64,000 bases of DNA, taken from Capsulimonas corticalis. GTDB taxonomy: Bacteria > Armatimonadota > Armatimonadia > Armatimonadales > Capsulimonadaceae. Below the pieces are notes generated by a model that saw only the letters and a program-made list of their open reading frames with translations, did not search any database and was not told the DNA's origin. The DNA lies in contig NZ_AP025739.1 in assembly GCF_003574315.2 (NCBI RefSeq), forward strand, positions 3,162,001 through 3,226,000, written 5' to 3'. Below, piece by piece: positions 37,151 to 45,234 of this stretch (position 1 is its first letter; each line of letters starts with the position of its first letter). Made by a program: the position numbers and the translations under genes.

Positions 37151-37612
37151 TCAGAAGTCTGGCGGCGCGCTCCAGTCGTACATGTATTTGAGCATTTTGG
37201 CGACTTGCAGGGATTCGATTCGCTGTACGCCGGGGATCTTGCTCAGGCGCTCGTGCAGAAACGCCAGCAGTTGTTCGTTGTCTTCAAACCATACTTCGGC
37301 GATGACGTCGTAGCTTCCTAAAGTCACTCCCGCAAACCTCACTTCCGGCATCGCGATCAGCGCTTCCTCCACTTGCGTGAGGTGCTGATGGTCGATCTGC
37401 AATCCCAAAATTGCGATGACGCGGTACCCAAGCTGAAAGGGCGTCGCGACGGCGACGATCTTGATCGCGCCCGCGCTCAGAAGCCGCTCCACGCGCCGGC
37501 GCACGGTCGGCTCCGTACTCCCCACCGTCTTGGCGATCTCCGAGTTCGTCAGGCGCGCATTCTCCTGAAGCACGCACACGATCCGATTGTCCAATTCATC
37601 CAGCGTCAGCAT
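37151..37612 (-). CDS. Lrp/AsnC-family transcriptional regulator
   Basis: The 153-residue protein has an N-terminal HTH (LDELDNRIVCVLQENARLTN, then EIAKTVGSTEPTVRRRVERL) and a C-terminal RAM/AsnC ligand domain (about 65-145; AILGLQIDHQHLTQVEEALI, GSYDVIAEVWF). ATG 37612 follows GGGAG by six bases. It is transcribed away from the guanidine-hydrolase operon across a 285-bp AT-rich region that carries repeated TGACGA half-sites. By family habit it should bind there as a dimer or octamer and respond to a small nitrogenous ligand, possibly guanidine or an amino acid; that is inference. Confidence 0.92.
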   Translation of the reverse strand: MLTLDELDNRIVCVLQENARLTNSEIAKTVGSTEPTVRRRVERLLSAGAIKIVAVATPFQLGYRVIAILGLQIDHQHLTQVEEALIAMPEVRFAGVTLGSYDVIAEVWFEDNEQLLAFLHERLSKIPGVQRIESLQVAKMLKYMYDWSAPPDF

Positions 37613-37660
37613 ATCGTTCTCCCATATCTCATGCTTCGGCAAACGACGTTTTTGCGCGTG

Positions 37661-37812
37661 TGACGAAATTATATCACATACTCCGTTGAAATTGACGATA
37701 TTCGTCATATATTTTTAAATTGTTAAATTTTTCGTCAAATGGTAAAATATTTTGAGCGAAAGTGTTGACAGAGGCTTTTTCCGCCAGTATACTATCCACA
37801 CCTCACTGACGA
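37661..37812. promoter_or_regulatory. Array of TGACGA half-sites, probable Lrp-type operator
   Basis: TGACGA or its complement TCGTCA occurs at 37661-37666, 37693-37698, 37702-37707, 37732-37737 and 37807-37812. The second and third form a perfect inverted repeat (TGACGA-TAT-TCGTCA), and the next half-site is exactly 30 bp from the third. Spacings near 30 bp place sites on one helix face, as Lrp-type octamers need. The array flanks the operon promoter. Confidence 0.6.
37765..37793 (+). promoter_or_regulatory. Consensus sigma-70 promoter of the guanidine/urease operon
   Basis: TTGACA at 37765-37770 and TATACT at 37788-37793 are separated by 17 bp. The expected transcript would have a leader of about 100 bases before ATG 37898. 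No known guanidine riboswitch was recognised in that leader. Confidence 0.8.
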
Positions 37813-37897
37813 GACGACGACGAGTAATCGGCGACGCCGCCCGCACACTCTTTTTACTTCACGAAACACTTTTGGCAACTACGGGAAGGGTACACCC

Positions 37898-39079
37898 ATG
37901 ACGGATGATCGTTCGCGCTTTGGCGTCCCACGAGAAGATTTGAAAGACAGTCAGGCCGCCGAGGCTCTGCGCCGCGAGGCCGAGCTGCCGGAGGCCGGAT
38001 GGCGAAAGGAAGTCGAACGGGGGCTGGAGCTTGGCTTGACCGCCGCGCCGAGCATCGGCGACCGCACCATCTCGACCTTTTCACGCGGCGAGCTGCCGCA
38101 CTTCGCGGGCATCAACACGTTTTTGAAGGCCCCGTATGTGGAGGATGTCCATAAGGCCGGCCAGTTCGACGCCGCCGTGTTCGGCATCCCGCTCGATACG
38201 GGAACGACCTACCGGGCCGGCACGCGCTTCGGTCCGCAGGGCGTCCGCCGTATTTCGGCGCTGTACGGCTCGTATTACTTCGATCTGGGGATCGATCTGC
38301 GCGAACAGATGACGCTCTGCGACCTGGGCGATGTCTTCGTCATTCCCGCGAACATCGAGAAGGCGTTCGATCAGATCAGCCGCGCCGTCTCGCACGTTTT
38401 TCGGAGCGGCGCTTTCCCGATCATGATCGGCGGCGACCATTCCATCGGCTACCCCTGCGTTCGCGGCGTCGCCCCGCATGTTAACGGCAACATCGGCATC
38501 ATTCATATTGACCGCCATGTCGATACGCAGGAGAAGGACATGGACGAGCGGATGCACACCACGCCGTGGTTCCATGCGACCAACATTGAGAACGCTCCGC
38601 CGAAGAATCTTGTGCAGTTCGGCATTGGCGGCTGGCAGGTGCCCCGCGCCGGCGTCAAAGTCGCCCGTGAACGCGGCACCACCATCATGACCATGACCGA
38701 TATCATGGATATGGGTCTGGACAAAGCGCTGGATATTGCGATCGAAGTGGCGAGCGAAGGGACCGAAGCGGTCTATCTGAGCTTCGACATCGACAGCATC
38801 GACGCCGGCTTCGTCCCCGGCACGGGCTGGCCGGAGCCGGGCGGCTTCACGCCCCGCGAAGCCCTGCGGATCGTCCAGCGCGTCGCACGTGAAACCAACC
38901 TCTGCGCCATGGAGCTGGTCGAAGTCTCGCCGCCGTACGATGTCAGCGACATGACCGCCTTGATGGGAACACGCGTCATCTGCGATGTCCTCGCCAATCT
39001 GGTCTTCGCCGAAAAGCTGCCCCGCCAGCGTCCGACCTGGCTGAACTCGGACCCGTCCACGGAGCCCTGGGCTCTTTAG
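37898..39079 (+). CDS. gdmH: Ni-dependent guanidine hydrolase-type ureohydrolase (GdmH-like)
   Basis: The 393-residue protein is an arginase/agmatinase-fold enzyme. Metal ligands are visible: H181 in GGDHSIG, D205, H207 and D209 in IDRHVDTQ, and D297 and D299 in SFDIDSID. Annotation pipelines would call it agmatinase. It has instead the pattern of the cyanobacterial guanidine hydrolase Sll1077/GdmH: a long N-terminal region of about 90 residues, DERMHTTPWFHATN, and a Trp in GTGWPEPGG (W311). It lies directly before HypA- and HypB-like genes, as known for GdmH. The reaction would be guanidine plus water to urea plus ammonia. Agmatinase or another guanidino substrate cannot be excluded from sequence alone. 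Confidence 0.8.
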   Translation: MTDDRSRFGVPREDLKDSQAAEALRREAELPEAGWRKEVERGLELGLTAAPSIGDRTISTFSRGELPHFAGINTFLKAPYVEDVHKAGQFDAAVFGIPLDTGTTYRAGTRFGPQGVRRISALYGSYYFDLGIDLREQMTLCDLGDVFVIPANIEKAFDQISRAVSHVFRSGAFPIMIGGDHSIGYPCVRGVAPHVNGNIGIIHIDRHVDTQEKDMDERMHTTPWFHATNIENAPPKNLVQFGIGGWQVPRAGVKVARERGTTIMTMTDIMDMGLDKALDIAIEVASEGTEAVYLSFDIDSIDAGFVPGTGWPEPGGFTPREALRIVQRVARETNLCAMELVEVSPPYDVSDMTALMGTRVICDVLANLVFAEKLPRQRPTWLNSDPSTEPWAL

Positions 39080-39092
39080 GAGATTCGGACCC

Positions 39093-39482
39093 ATGCCGCA
39101 TGAAGTGGACATGACCAAGGCGCTGATGATGAGCTTGAAGGACTGGCATTCGCAGCAGACCGAGCGCTGGCCGGTGCGCCGCGTCCAACTCGTGGTGGGC
39201 GAATTCACCTGTGTCGAACCTGATCTCTTGCGCACCGCGTTCGCGAAGCAAAAGCTGGGAACATTTCTCGAAAACGCCGAGATCGTCATTCGCGACAGCC
39301 CGTTCATCGCTTACTGCAACCGCTGCGAGCGCGAATACAAGCCCGATATCAATCTGGAGTACGCTTGCCCTGATTGCCGAGCGCCGCTGGACGATATCCG
39401 GTCCGGACGCGAACTGAAGATCGAAAAGATCGACTGGGATGTGCCCGCCCCGGTTTCCGCGGAGGCGGCGGCGCGGAATTAG
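39093..39482 (+). CDS. hypA: HypA-like nickel metallochaperone
   Basis: The 129-residue protein has the HypA zinc-finger pair C75-x2-C78 and C92-x2-C95 (YCNRCER, ACPDCRA). The N-terminus reads MPHEVDMTKA, whereas hydrogenase HypA normally starts MHE with His2 binding nickel; here a Pro shifts the His to position 3. No hydrogenase gene is present. Placed 13 bp after the guanidine-hydrolase gene with AGGAGA before the ATG, it probably helps load nickel into that enzyme, as the GhaA accessory protein does in cyanobacteria. Service to urease is also possible. Confidence 0.85.
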   Translation: MPHEVDMTKALMMSLKDWHSQQTERWPVRRVQLVVGEFTCVEPDLLRTAFAKQKLGTFLENAEIVIRDSPFIAYCNRCEREYKPDINLEYACPDCRAPLDDIRSGRELKIEKIDWDVPAPVSAEAAARN

Positions 39483-39508
39483 AGCGGCCCTCACCCGGCG
39501 GTCCGCGT

Positions 39509-39649
39509 GGCCCTCACCCCGGCTCCCTCTCCCAATTTTGGGAGAGGGGAGGCGGAATGAAATGAGGGCCCTTGATTTGAAGATCGGAAAAATAAAACTC
39601 TGGCTCCCCTTCTCCCAAAATTGGGAGAAGGGGCTGGGGGATGAGGGCC
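39509..39649. repeat. Palindromic repeat family B, copy 1
   Basis: The element opens GGCCCTCACCCC and closes with GGATGAGGGCC. The left part carries CCCTCTCCCAATTTTGGGAGAGGG and the right part CTTCTCCCAAAATTGGGAGAAG, each itself a hairpin. It fills the hypA-hypB gap. The closing arm supplies GAGGG nine bases before the hypB ATG. Copy 2 is at 61734-61887. Confidence 0.8.
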
Positions 39650-39656
39650 AATTCTT

Positions 39657-40352
39657 ATGATTACCGAAACCCAACAGCCCACGCTCACCTCAACGAGCGT
39701 GGACCTCGATATCAATATTCTCGAAGAAAATGACGACCTCGCCGCGCGCAGCCGCCGCCGGATGGAGGATCATGGGATCGCCTGCGTCAACATCATGTCC
39801 AGCCCCGGTTCGGGTAAGACGACGCTCTTGGAGCGGACGCTGACCGATCTGAACGGCGCCCTCAAGATCGGGATTATGGAAGGCGACATGACGACCGAAC
39901 TGGACGCGGAGCGACTCCGCGACTGCGGCGCGCCGGTCGTCGCGATCACCACCGGCCGGTCCTGCCATTTGGAGGCTGACCAGATCGCGGCGGGACTGGA
40001 TACTCTGGAGCGCGAGGGCGGCCTGGACCGCTTCGACCTGATGGTGATCGAAAACGTCGGGAATCTGATCTGCCCGGCGGCGTACGATCTGGGCGAGCAC
40101 ACCCGCGTCGTCCTGGTCGCCGTGACCGAGGGCGAGGACAAGCCGCTCAAGTACCCGATCATGTTCCACGGCGCCGACTGCGTCGTGATTACCAAGACGG
40201 ATCTCGCGCCGTATGTCAAACTGAATGTCGACAAATTGATCGCGAATATCCGTCAGGTCAACGCCACCGCCACCGTGTTCGCCGTTTCGTCCGAGACGGG
40301 CGAGGGGATGGAGATTTGGCTGGGGTGGCTGCGGGGACAGCGACGAGGGTAA
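39657..40352 (+). CDS. hypB: HypB-like nickel-handling GTPase
   Basis: The 231-residue protein has the SIMIBI GTPase P-loop SSPGSGKTT (48-56), the switch segment EGDMTTELDAERL, the metal-site-like GRSCHLEAD with adjacent Cys and His, and the NKxD-equivalent VITKTDLAP. It lacks the N-terminal CCGC or His-rich nickel-storage region present in some HypB proteins. It would drive GTP-dependent nickel delivery, together with the HypA-like protein, to the guanidine hydrolase (GhaB in cyanobacteria). Its Shine-Dalgarno sequence lies inside repeat B1, so translation might depend on the fold of that repeat. Confidence 0.88.
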   Translation: MITETQQPTLTSTSVDLDINILEENDDLAARSRRRMEDHGIACVNIMSSPGSGKTTLLERTLTDLNGALKIGIMEGDMTTELDAERLRDCGAPVVAITTGRSCHLEADQIAAGLDTLEREGGLDRFDLMVIENVGNLICPAAYDLGEHTRVVLVAVTEGEDKPLKYPIMFHGADCVVITKTDLAPYVKLNVDKLIANIRQVNATATVFAVSSETGEGMEIWLGWLRGQRRG

Positions 40353-40364
40353 TACACCCCCGGG

Positions 40365-40514
40365 GCAAACCCACCCCCGCGCTCCGCGCGACCCCTCCCG
40401 CCGACGGGAAGGGTGACTAAGATTGCCTCTTACAGTCGCGGCCTGCGATAAACACTCTGAAATCACCCTTCCCGTCGGCGGGAGGGGTCGCGCGAAGCGC
40501 GGGGGTGGGTTTGC
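40365..40514. repeat. Palindromic repeat family A, copy 2
   Basis: It is exactly 150 bp like copy 1, with arms beginning GCAAACCCACCCCCGCGC and ending in the reverse complement. The central segment (GATTGCCTCTTACAG, then CTGCGATAAACACTCTGA) matches copy 1 read on the other strand, so the two copies have opposite orientation. It occupies half the hypB-to-binding-protein gap; the remaining 130 bp hold no gene. Confidence 0.85.
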
Positions 40515-40650
40515 AGGGAGTCCGGGAAGCCCCGAGATAGATCTGCGTCAATATCAATATCCACACCCGCTCAACGACGAGCACCCTCGAGCATGGCGCT
40601 CGCTTCCTTAGGATCCGCAATTTGCGTTCACAAGAAAGGAACGATTGTCC

Positions 40651-41757
40651 ATGCAGGCCATCCGTACATCGAAATTCGTCAAACTTGCTCTTACTATAGC
40701 TCCTCTTGGCCTGATGCTCACCGCCTGCGGTCCCAAGACTCAGACGGCTTCCTCCACGGCCCCGACTCCCGGAGCTCCGGCGGCGGCTCCGCCCGCCGAC
40801 GCCACGCCGATCACGATCGGCTATTCCGACTGGCCCGGATGGACCTGCTGGGATATCGCGGATCAGCAGGGATTCTTCAAAAAGCATAATGTCAATGTCA
40901 AGCTCGTCTGGTTCCCGAACTACACGGATTCGCTGAACGCGATCACCGCGCAGCAGGTGGACGCTAACTGTCAGACCTGGAGCGACACCATGGGGCCGCT
41001 GGCTCAGGGGCAGGCGCTCAAGGCGGTTCTCATCAACGACAACTCCGCCGGGAACGACGCGGTGGTGGCGAAGGCCGGCATTACATCGATCAAGGATCTC
41101 AAGGGCAAGAAGGTCGCGACGGAGCTTGGCACCGTCGAGCAGTTTTTGCTGGATCAAGCCCTCGCCGCGAACGGCATGAGCGAGAAGGATATCCAGTATG
41201 TCAATATCAAGGTGCAGGACTGCCCCGCCGCGATGCTGAGCGGGAAGATCGACGCCTGCGCGGTGTGGGAGCCGAACAAGAGCCAGCTCCTCAAGAGCTT
41301 CCCCGGCTCCACGGTCATCTTCGACAGCAAGAAACTTCCCGGCCTGATCCCCGACTTGCTCGTCTTCCAGTCCAAGGTCGTCGATGCCCGGCCGGCGGAT
41401 ATCCAGAATATCGTCGACGCCTGGTATGACGCGCTCGACTGGTGGCGCGCGCATCCCGATGACGCCGTAAAGATCATGGCGAAGCGCACCGATTCCCCGG
41501 TCGATTTCTACAAGAGCTTCATCCAGGGCACGCGCATCTTCGATGCGACCGAAGCCGAAGCGGCCTTCACCAAGAGCGACAAACCGACTTCGCTTTACAA
41601 GAGCGCGCCGACGATCGGGCAGTTCCTGCTCGACCAGAAGCAGATTCCCAAGATCCCGGACTACGCCCCCGTGATCGACGACACGTTCATCAAGGCGGCG
41701 GTCGCGAAGGGTGAGGGCAAGCAGCCCCCGTACGACTATGCGCTGAAGGTGGATTAA
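40651..41757 (+). CDS. ABC transporter substrate-binding lipoprotein (NitT/TauT type), probable guanidine binding
   Basis: The 368-residue protein has a lipoprotein signal with lipobox LTAC (Cys26), a Thr/Ala/Pro-rich linker, and a periplasmic binding fold of the nitrate/taurine/sulfonate class: ITIGYSDWPGWTCWDIADQQ, FFKKHNVNVKLVWF and LKGKKVATELGTVEQF. AAAGGA precedes ATG 40651. Its membrane and ATPase partners follow. In cyanobacteria a related importer is linked to the guanidine hydrolase, so guanidine is the likely cargo; urea is the main alternative because urease genes follow. Confidence 0.9.
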   Translation: MQAIRTSKFVKLALTIAPLGLMLTACGPKTQTASSTAPTPGAPAAAPPADATPITIGYSDWPGWTCWDIADQQGFFKKHNVNVKLVWFPNYTDSLNAITAQQVDANCQTWSDTMGPLAQGQALKAVLINDNSAGNDAVVAKAGITSIKDLKGKKVATELGTVEQFLLDQALAANGMSEKDIQYVNIKVQDCPAAMLSGKIDACAVWEPNKSQLLKSFPGSTVIFDSKKLPGLIPDLLVFQSKVVDARPADIQNIVDAWYDALDWWRAHPDDAVKIMAKRTDSPVDFYKSFIQGTRIFDATEAEAAFTKSDKPTSLYKSAPTIGQFLLDQKQIPKIPDYAPVIDDTFIKAAVAKGEGKQPPYDYALKVD

Positions 41758-41858
41758 TCGCGCCATTCGTACTGTGGGAATGTGAATCCGCAGGCGGCGG
41801 GGCCGGAAACATGTTCGCCGGTCCCGCTGGAGAAATTGAGACGAAAGGAACCGCCACC

Positions 41859-42743
41859 ATGGCAAGCAGTCTTCCGACAACTCCGGCGATCGAGAATGCG
41901 GCGGCCGGCGCCGCGCCGGCGAGCGTGACGCCGACGCGCCGCCGGCCCGGCGCGCGTCTGTTCCGTATCGGCGGCGAGATCCCGCGCCCCGCGTACACGG
42001 CCATCGCGGCCGCGTCGTTTATTCTGCCGCTGCTGTTGTGGTGCTTCTTTACGTATAGCGGCCGGGCGAATGCGCTCGTGCTGCCGACCCCGACGCGGGT
42101 TTGGAACGCCGCGATTGAGATGTATCAAGGCGGCACGCTGCTGCCCGATATCCAGATCAGCATCTATCGCATTGGCATGGGTTTTTTGCTGTCGGCCGTC
42201 CTCGCGATCCCGATTGGCATTTTGATGGGCGCATACAAATCCGCCGAAGCCGCGCATGAGCCGCTCGTCGGCTTTATCCGTTATGTCCCCGTTCCGGCGC
42301 TGATCCCGCTCGTCATGGTGGTCGCCGGAATCGATGAAGCCGCGAAGATCGCGCTGATCTTTATCGGCACATACTTCCAGATGGTCTTGGTGGTCGCCGA
42401 CGTCACGCGTCAGGTGCCAAGAGACCTGCTGAACGCGGCGCGCACGCTGGGCGCCAATGGCCGCCAGCTTTTATTCAATGTGCTGCTGCCGGCGACCCTG
42501 CCCGGCCTGCTCGACACCTGCCGCACGATGATCGGCTGGGCGTGGACGTATCTGGTCATCGCCGAAGTCGTCGCCACCAGCTCCGGCATGGGATATATGC
42601 TGCTCAAGGCGCAGCGCTTCTCCCGGTCGGACGAAATGTTCGTCGGCATCATCATTCTGGGCCTGCTCGGTCTTCTGACCGACATCGCCTTCAAGCTGAT
42701 CCAGCCTCGGCTCGTGCCGTGGGCCGACCTCAACAAGAACTGA
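41859..42743 (+). CDS. ABC transporter permease (NitT/TauT type)
   Basis: The 294-residue protein has about six membrane segments (from SFILPLLLWCFFTYS onward) and the EAA-like loop AARTLGANGRQLLFNVLLPATLPG that contacts the ATPase. The N-terminal 45 residues are Ala/Pro-rich and cytoplasmic. ATG 41859 follows AAAGGA; the frame is open further upstream but without a better start. It lies between the binding-protein and ATPase genes and would form the channel dimer of the importer. Confidence 0.93.
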   Translation: MASSLPTTPAIENAAAGAAPASVTPTRRRPGARLFRIGGEIPRPAYTAIAAASFILPLLLWCFFTYSGRANALVLPTPTRVWNAAIEMYQGGTLLPDIQISIYRIGMGFLLSAVLAIPIGILMGAYKSAEAAHEPLVGFIRYVPVPALIPLVMVVAGIDEAAKIALIFIGTYFQMVLVVADVTRQVPRDLLNAARTLGANGRQLLFNVLLPATLPGLLDTCRTMIGWAWTYLVIAEVVATSSGMGYMLLKAQRFSRSDEMFVGIIILGLLGLLTDIAFKLIQPRLVPWADLNKN

Positions 42744-42779
42744 GCAAGAGCGAAGTTGAGTCTGAACGGAGAGGGAGCG

Positions 42780-43649
42780 ATGACAGACACTTTGACCGCC
42801 GGGCGCATTATGCCCGCGCCGCTGATCCCGGAAGAAGATCCGAACGCCGGGCCGATCCTGCGGGTCGACCGCGTCGGTAAGGATTACCCCACGAAATCGG
42901 GGGCGCTCACCGTGCTGGAGCCGACCTCCTTTACCATGCAGACCAGCGAACTGGTGAGCATCGTCGGGCCGTCGGGCTGCGGCAAGTCCACGCTGCTGCA
43001 TATCGTCGGCGGCCTGGTCGAACCGACCTCTGGCTCGGTCTATCTCGACGGCGTCGAAGTCCACGAGCCGAGCCGCGAGCGCGGCATGGTCTTCCAGGCG
43101 TACACGCTGTTCCCGTGGCGCACGGTCTACCAGAACGTGCAGTTCGGCCTGGAGATGCGCGGCCTGCCGCGCAAGGGTCGTGAGCGGATCGCGGACAAAT
43201 TCCTGGAGGCCGTGGGCCTTTCGGACTTCAAGAACCACTATCCCAAACAACTATCGGGAGGCATGCGCCAGCGCGTCGCCATCGCCCGCGCCCTCGCCAA
43301 CGCCCCGCGTATCTTATTGATGGACGAGCCCTTCGGCGCCCTCGACGCCCAGACGCGCGCCGTCATGCAGGACTTAGTGCTGGATATCCGAAGGCGCGAG
43401 CGCATCACGACTCTCTTCATCACGCACGACATCGACGAAGCCGTCTATCTCAGCGACCGCATCTTCGTCATGACCGCGCGTCCCGGACACATCAAGGCCG
43501 AGATCCACGTCCCCTTCGGCCCGGACCGCAGCGACGCCCTGCGCAATGCCCCCGAGTTCCTGGAAATTCGCAAGCAAGTGCATGAACTGCTTTATGAAGA
43601 AGGGAAAGCCGTGGTGGATGCAGAAATCGCGAGCGGAAGCAAGAAGTGA
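42780..43649 (+). CDS. ABC transporter ATPase (NitT/TauT type)
   Basis: The 289-residue protein has Walker A GPSGCGKST (63-71), the Q-loop region MVFQAYTLFPWRTV, the signature LSGGMRQRVAIARAL, Walker B ILLMDEPFGALD and the switch His in FITHDIDEAVYL. This is the standard NitT/TauT ATPase set. GGAGAGGGAG precedes ATG 42780. It ends 9 bp before repeat C1, beyond which the urease genes begin. Confidence 0.95.
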   Translation: MTDTLTAGRIMPAPLIPEEDPNAGPILRVDRVGKDYPTKSGALTVLEPTSFTMQTSELVSIVGPSGCGKSTLLHIVGGLVEPTSGSVYLDGVEVHEPSRERGMVFQAYTLFPWRTVYQNVQFGLEMRGLPRKGRERIADKFLEAVGLSDFKNHYPKQLSGGMRQRVAIARALANAPRILLMDEPFGALDAQTRAVMQDLVLDIRRRERITTLFITHDIDEAVYLSDRIFVMTARPGHIKAEIHVPFGPDRSDALRNAPEFLEIRKQVHELLYEEGKAVVDAEIASGSKK

Positions 43650-43657
43650 GCGGAAAA

Positions 43658-43775
43658 GATGCCCCCCGACCCCCACAGGGGGTGCAAACCATAAATATGT
43701 TGACGTGACAAAGAGTAAATCTCGACACGTTTTTGAAAATATGTTCTGCACCCCCTGTGGGGGTCGGGGGGCATC
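43658..43775. repeat. Palindromic repeat family C, copy 1
   Basis: The 118-bp element has arms of 29 bp starting GATGCCCCCCGACCCCCACA and ending in the reverse complement. The AT-richer core includes ACCATAAATATGTTGACGTG and ACAAAGAGTAAATCT. Copy 2 at 46460-46577 is also 118 bp, with its core in the opposite direction. It lies between the importer and ureG, ending 16 bp before the ureG start. Confidence 0.88.
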
Positions 43776-43791
43776 CTGAAAGGCAATATAC

Positions 43792-44532
43792 ATGAGTGAA
43801 TCGCGCGCATTCCGCGTCGGCGTGGCCGGCCCTGTGGGCAGCGGCAAGACGGCGCTGGTGGACTGTTTGAGCAAGGCGCTGACGCAAAAGTACAGCCTGG
43901 CCGTCGTCACCAACGATATCTATACAAAGGAAGACGCGGAGTTTTTGCTGCGGCAGGGAACGCTTCCCATGGATCGCGTGCGCGGCGTGGAGACCGGTGG
44001 CTGTCCGCATGCGGCGATCCGGGAAGATGCGTCGATGAACCTGGAGGCGATCGCCGATCTGGAGGACACGCTGCCGGGATTGGAGCTGATCTTTGTGGAG
44101 AGCGGCGGCGACAATCTGGCGGCCGCGTTCAGTCCAGAATTGGTGGATGTGGCGATCTACGTGATCGACGTCTCCGGCGGGGACAAGATCCCGCGCAAGG
44201 GCGGACCCGGCATTATGCGCTCGGACTTGCTGCTGATCAACAAGACGGATCTGGCGCCGCTGGTTGGAGCTTCTTTAGAAGTAATGGACCGGGACGCGCG
44301 TAAGATGCGCGGCGATCTGCCGTTTCTCTTCACGAACATGAAGAGCGGCGAGGGCCTCAGTTCGGTCATTGAGTGGCTGGAGGCGAAGATCGCGCAGCCG
44401 GAGTGGAAGACGATCATCGACGCCCACGCGCCGTATGTCGGCCGCCTGCATACGCACGATCATGACGACGATCACGGTCACTCGCACGACCATAGCCACG
44501 CGAACGGACACGTCCACACGCATGTCCATTGA
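43792..44532 (+). CDS. ureG: Urease accessory GTPase UreG with His-rich C-terminal tail
   Basis: The 246-residue protein is a typical UreG up to about residue 215: P-loop GPVGSGKT (14-21), [14 protein letters not shown], the nickel-site motif [12 protein letters not shown], and [10 protein letters not shown]. It then carries a 27-residue tail holding 12 histidines alternating with Asp and Ser. Known UreG proteins of plants and some bacteria have His-rich N-termini instead, and UreE usually supplies the His tail. No ureE is present here, so the tail may store or pass nickel. AAAGG precedes ATG 43792. The gene order starts with ureG, unlike the usual DABCEFG. Confidence 0.95.
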   Translation: MSESRAFRVGVAGPVGSGKTALVDCLSKALTQKYSLAVVTNDIYTKEDAEFLLRQGTLPMDRVRGVETGGCPHAAIREDASMNLEAIADLEDTLPGLELIFVESGGDNLAAAFSPELVDVAIYVIDVSGGDKIPRKGGPGIMRSDLLLINKTDLAPLVGASLEVMDRDARKMRGDLPFLFTNMKSGEGLSSVIEWLEAKIAQPEWKTIIDAHAPYVGRLHTHDHDDDHGHSHDHSHANGHVHTHVH

Positions 44533-45220
44533 GCTGCTGCGCTTGATGCAGATCGCGGATAGCGCCGTGCCGATCGGCGCGGCGTCGCATTCGTTCGGGA
44601 TCGAAACGCTGACGGATGAAGGCTCGCTGACGGTGGAGCGGCTTCCCGAGTTTCTCGAAGGCTATCTCGCCGAGACCGGCGCGCTCGACGCCTCCTGGTG
44701 CCGCGCTGGCTGGCGTCTCGCCCGAGTGTCCCGCGAAGACTTCACTTCCGAGTGGACGCGGCTCAGCGACCGGGTCGGCGCGCGCAAGCCGGCGCGGGAA
44801 GGCCGGGAGGCAAGCGCTATGCTCGGGCGCCGCCTGCTGCAATTGGTGGATGGATTATCGCCGGGGCATCCCGCCGTCGCCGAGGCCGTGCGTTTGACGA
44901 AGTCATCGGCGGGTTTGGCGGCGGTCCCGGCGCACCACGCCGCCGCTTTTGGTCTCGCCGGCGCCGCGCTGCGCTGTCCCGAGGACTTGGTCGCGCAGAC
45001 ATATTTGCAGCAGAACGTGATGGGACTGGTGTCGGCGTGCCAGCGCCTGTTGCCGCTGGGGCAAAGCGCGGCGGGATGTATTTTGTGGGACATCAAGCCG
45101 GCGTTGATCCGCGCCGCCGCGCCGTCCGAAGATAATGAGGAGATCGCTTGCTTCACGCCCTCGATCGATCTGGCGGGGATGCGCCACCCGTGGCTGACCA
45201 CCCGCCTGTTCATCAGCTAA
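44522..45220 (+). CDS. ureF: Urease accessory protein UreF
   Basis: The 232-residue all-helical protein matches Ure[21 protein letters not shown] at the N-terminus, GIETLTDEG, and the C-terminal [12 protein letters not shown]-like segment ([14 protein letters not shown]). UreF bridges UreD and UreG in the activation complex that loads nickel into urease. ATG 44522 overlaps the 3' end of ureG, within the codons of its His-rich tail, so the two are translationally linked. Confidence 0.92.
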   Translation: MSIELLRLMQIADSAVPIGAASHSFGIETLTDEGSLTVERLPEFLEGYLAETGALDASWCRAGWRLARVSREDFTSEWTRLSDRVGARKPAREGREASAMLGRRLLQLVDGLSPGHPAVAEAVRLTKSSAGLAAVPAHHAAAFGLAGAALRCPEDLVAQTYLQQNVMGLVSACQRLLPLGQSAAGCILWDIKPALIRAAAPSEDNEEIACFTPSIDLAGMRHPWLTTRLFIS

Positions 45221-45234
45221 GCGGCCCGAATCGC

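Noticed and set aside
37794-37897. Guanidine riboswitch in the leader of the hydrolase gene
   Set aside because: I looked for the conserved words of the guanidine-I, -II and -III classes and for paired ACGR-loop hairpins and found none. A covariance-model search would be decisive.
37898-39079. Simple agmatinase of polyamine metabolism
   Set aside because: No polyamine gene is nearby, and the chaperone, importer and urease neighbours plus the GTGWPEPGG motif favour guanidine hydrolase. It remains the main alternative.
39093-40352. Hydrogenase maturation cluster suggested by hypA and hypB
   Set aside because: No hydrogenase subunit and no hypC, D, E or F is present; the direct neighbours are a ureohydrolase, an importer and urease.
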